From positions 4,268,913 to 4,332,912 of the forward strand of contig CM040450.1 of assembly GCA_022749755.1 (NCBI GenBank): a stretch of DNA of 64,000 bases, given 5' to 3'. Under the pieces are notes generated by a model. That model searched no databases and was not told the DNA's origin. It was given only the letters and a program-made list of their open reading frames with translations. The stretch comes from Azadirachta indica. Taxonomy: Eukaryota; Streptophyta; Magnoliopsida; Sapindales; Meliaceae. The position numbers and the translations under genes were made by a program. Each line of letters begins with the position of its first letter. Within the stretch, counting starts at the first letter, position 1. Below, one piece after another: positions 61,101 to 64,000 of the stretch.

Positions 61101-62064
61101 CATACCTACTCTCAAGTTTATCATAATTTTGCCGTGATAACAAACATGCATACACAAACACATATTTCCCCTAGGGTTAACTCGCCCTTTGTGTTGTCAT
61201 TCAGCATAATAAATTGTATTTGTGCTGTCATTTAGCATAATAATTATCATTTGGACCATAAAAATTCATTACAAAAAGGTTATCACTTTTCCAATTTTTT
61301 ATTATCACATACTCTAACACAAGCCACGTTACTATTTCATTGAATTTTTTTTCTTAATTCATTTAATACCCCATCGAAAATAGTTTGTGAAAATTTAAAT
61401 TTGACCAAATTCGATAAAGGTAGCTAATAAATGATATAACTTTTGAAACTTAGTTGTCCAATTATTTTCTCTATCTATGTCAAATTTGTTCATAATTAGT
61501 GTGATTGAAATGTCATTTTACTGTAAATTTTTTAAAAAATCGTTTCATAATAATGTAAAATGGCAAAAATAAGTGTTTACTTATATCTATTTGTGATCTG
61601 ACAAATTTCAAGAGAGCTATATGAAAATTCCCATTAACAAAATTCAATCAAGGACTTGAGACCAAAGCGAAGGAAAAATAGTAGAGACCTTTTTGACTAA
61701 TAGAAAAAAAAGACATTACTGAAGTGACAGTTCTCAAAGATTTAAGGACTAATCTAAAAGTTTCCCTTCTGAGCTAAAACCCATTTCCTCTAGTTTTTTC
61801 CAGACATTGTTTCGGAAAATTTTAATTTTTTATTAAAAAAAAAAACCATTGAATAATTTCAAAATCAACCAGGTTCTAAAGCTCCTAACCTATCAAAATG
61901 AAATGGAAAATAAATAATAATGATCGTGGGGGAAATGCAGAAACCTTGATGGCGGTAACAACGGCGTCGCCTACAACACCAGGTTCAGCTTGCCACGTGC
62001 CTAGCCCGACGGAGGGGATTCTGGCTCCAGTGTTCAACTCGAAGTATCGGATTTCAGCTGACAT
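58183..62064 (-). CDS. aldo-keto reductase, AKR4C type (gene C)
   Basis: Seven exons in transcript order: 62064-61945, 60421-60371, 59654-59578, 59429-59342, 59236-58961, 58836-58591 and 58269-58183, encoding 314 aa. N terminus [20 protein letters not shown]. The tetrad Asp47, Tyr52, Lys81 and His114 is intact. The active-site segment reads [17 protein letters not shown] in place of SKLWCTDHAPEDVP. Other differences from the family are VHPS for VHLS before exon 6, YSPLSSPG for YSPLGSPG, and KTSAQV for KTPAQV. Intron 1 is about 1.5 kb and is the source of, or shares an ancestor with, the remnant at 56140. The last intron has a GC donor (CAG|GCAAGT at 58590). The pattern suggests an active but diverging paralog. 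Confidence 0.92.
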
Positions 62065-62587
62065 TTTGAGGTGGGCTTACCACAGGACAATGTGAATTGA
62101 AAACTAATGGAAAAGGACAGCGATGAGTGCATGAGCGATTGGGGTCAACGACATTGCTGGCCTCTATAAAGAGATGGGGAATTATCACTTACCTACCCGG
62201 GATTTCACAAAATATCCATTTTATGCTATTTTTCTATTCATCGACACTAATCACCCAGTCGCTGTACTTCCCTTCGCTTTCATGCTTATTCATGGTTAAC
62301 ATTCGCATGACTTAACCATAACGAGTCATAAGTTCTGCCGAATGAATAAATATTCCCCGAAAGTCCCATGCCATAAATGAAATCAAAATAAGATGGTACT
62401 ACTACAGACTTGATCAATCTCCTCCTAAATTTTGAGAATAAAATGCCCCTTAATTTAGAAATAACCTTCAAATAGAAGTACAACGGAAATTAAGTAAAAA
62501 GAAATAAACATGTATAGTTGACTAAAAAGGCCTAACAGTTTTAAGCACAAATCACTTTGAGAACTCGAACATTGTCTGAGTACATTG
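62065..62587. other. AKR gene C promoter and gene D 3' flank
   Basis: Short intergenic stretch between tandem AKR genes C and D. It must hold the gene C promoter, though no distinct TATA box or regulatory motif was singled out. Confidence 0.4.
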
Positions 62588-64000
62588 CTATATTTCACCA
62601 TCCCATAATTCTTCAAGAGACCTGTATGCACCATAGGTTTCATGGACAAATGAACTCCCTCGTAATAACCTAGCCTGCATAATTCAAGAAAAAGAACCTC
62701 TGTCAAATGCTTGCATAAACCTATATATTTCACATATTCATTACATATTTGAAGCTAATTCAGCGCCAACCAAAACATGTACAAGCAACGTACAAACGGT
62801 AGTGAAAATACTCTTAAATTATCAACAAGGCTGTAAATATTAAGGGCTCGAGTACGTTATTTATAATCTGGTAGGTCAGAATTTTTAAAGCCAAAACTAG
62901 TTCATAATGGATTTGTTAAAAACAAAATATAAAGATCATATAGAACTACAAACATGGAGGATCACAGCAATTCTGTGAATGTAACTACTTGCCTGCTCAA
63001 TTTCAGAAAATTTGGCAAATAAGTCCTCAGGTATAGACCAGTCAAAGACATCTAAGTTCTCCTTGATCCTTGCTTCATTTGTACTCTTGGGGAGCACACT
63101 GTGACCCATTTGCAGGCCCCACCGTAGACAAACTTGTGCAGGAGTTTTTCCTAATTTCTCTGCAACCATATTTACAACGGGATGCTTGAGGACGTCACTT
63201 TTAATCCATGTTGTGCCAGGAGAACCCAATGGGGAATATCCCTGCTCTCAAAATAAAAATGCAGCTTACTTTACTAAATCATAGTAAAACATGATTTTTC
63301 CAGTCACAAGAAGGTAAAAAACAATCGAATTGAAAACAAGAATAGTCTACTCACAGATAAGTGAACTCCCTTCGATTTACATAATTCACGGAGCTTTAGC
63401 TGCTGCCAAGAAGGGTGGCACTCCACTTGGTTGACAGCAGGAGGCACACGTGCTACTGCCAACAAATCTCCAAGCTTCTTTGTAGAAAAATTGCTTACTC
63501 CAATCACCCGAGCCTTGCCAGAATCATAAAGTGCCTCCATTGCTCTCCACGTGCCTGGTACATCTGGTTCAACAAGGTTTTCAGGTTTGAAGCCAACAGA
63601 ATCCTTCTTCATCTGAACTGGCCAGTGCATCTTAAAAAATTAAATAGTCATGTATCTCAATTTTGAGCAGAGTACTCAATAATTAAGCAAAAAAACATAA
63701 TCCAAATAATACTTTTCCTATGAGTTCCTATGCTAGGAAGAGACAAGGTAACTGGGCTCAATTGATTAAATAATGCGTACAAGGTACAAATCAAGGTAAT
63801 CAATCTGTAAGTCCTGCAAAGTTTGGTTCAATGCCTCTGGTGCGTATTCTGGCGCATTATCACGACACCTGCAAACAATCTCACATTTAAATAACATGGA
63901 TCATCTGTTAGATTAAAGAGTTAAAGCTACACATAGCGTCCCTCAACAATTCTGAATTACATGGACTGAATCTCCAATGAAGTAAAATCATACCCAAGTT
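62588..64000 (-). CDS. aldo-keto reductase, AKR4C type (gene D, 5' end beyond window)
   Basis: Partial gene. Visible exons in transcript order: the end of exon 3 at 64000-63994, 63868-63781, 63630-63355, 63241-62993 and 62674-62588. Exons 1-2 and most of exon 3 lie past the window edge. The catalytic His is in MHWPVQMKK, with Met for the usual Ile. The segment after the catalytic Lys reads [16 protein letters not shown]. Also present are [44 protein letters not shown] and the C terminus [10 protein letters not shown]. The last intron has a GC donor (CAG|GCAAGT at 62992). The frame is open throughout the visible part. It is closest to gene C. Confidence 0.92.

Noticed and set aside
1..64000. 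CRISPR arrays, operons, bacterial promoters or ribosome binding sites
   Set aside because: The window is plant nuclear DNA with spliced genes; none of these were seen.

Overview
This is a window of eukaryotic nuclear DNA from a flowering plant, most likely a woody eudicot. The genes have introns, plant-type protein families, long AT-rich spacers, many (AT)n microsatellites and non-autonomous DNA transposons. Gene content would fit Citrus or a relative, but that is an impression and not proven here. Exon structures were assembled by hand from splice signals, frame continuity and recall of the families. In the spliced genes I call intact, every exon chain closes in frame.

Layout. 1-2.1 kb is AT-rich spacer ending in a tRNA-Val(CAC). 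2.5-6.8 kb holds a seven-exon PRA1-family gene with a probable 3'UTR intron. 9.1-16.5 kb is a sparse region with short single-exon ORFs: two membrane-anchored Gly/Cys peptides, one disrupted Gly-rich copy, a Cys/Lys-rich small protein and a duplicated promoter with no gene behind it. 16.96-17.63 kb is a hAT-type MITE with an 8-bp target duplication. 18.6-22.5 kb (minus) is a 12-exon plastid-type uracil phosphoribosyltransferase.

23.2-33.6 kb is a decaying DC1 (Cys/His-rich C1) cluster: one intact gene, one full-length copy with two nonsense codons, and two short remnants. They are arranged as if a gene-plus-fragment pair had been duplicated. A nearly loop-less inverted repeat lies between them. 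35.1-43.9 kb is delta-1-pyrroline-5-carboxylate synthase (20 exons, 717 aa). It has a second, upstream phase-compatible first exon, two GC-AG introns and a perfect 81-bp tandem duplication that copies a splice donor.

44.7-64 kb (minus) is an AKR4C-type aldo-keto reductase cluster: three complete genes, one running off the window end, and a remnant made of intron 1 plus the end of exon 1. A MAM33/p32 mitochondrial matrix protein gene sits inside the cluster at 48.4-50.2 kb, and a second copy of the hAT MITE lies at 56.9 kb in opposite orientation.

Functional reading. P5CS (proline synthesis) and the NADPH-dependent AKRs (reactive carbonyl detoxification) are both typical stress-tolerance functions, and UPRT salvages uracil. 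These genes are neighbours but nothing in the sequence shows coordinated control. The most unusual features are the alternative P5CS first exon, the GC donor shared by three AKR paralogs but absent from the fourth, and the divergence of the AKR active-site segment at one exon junction.
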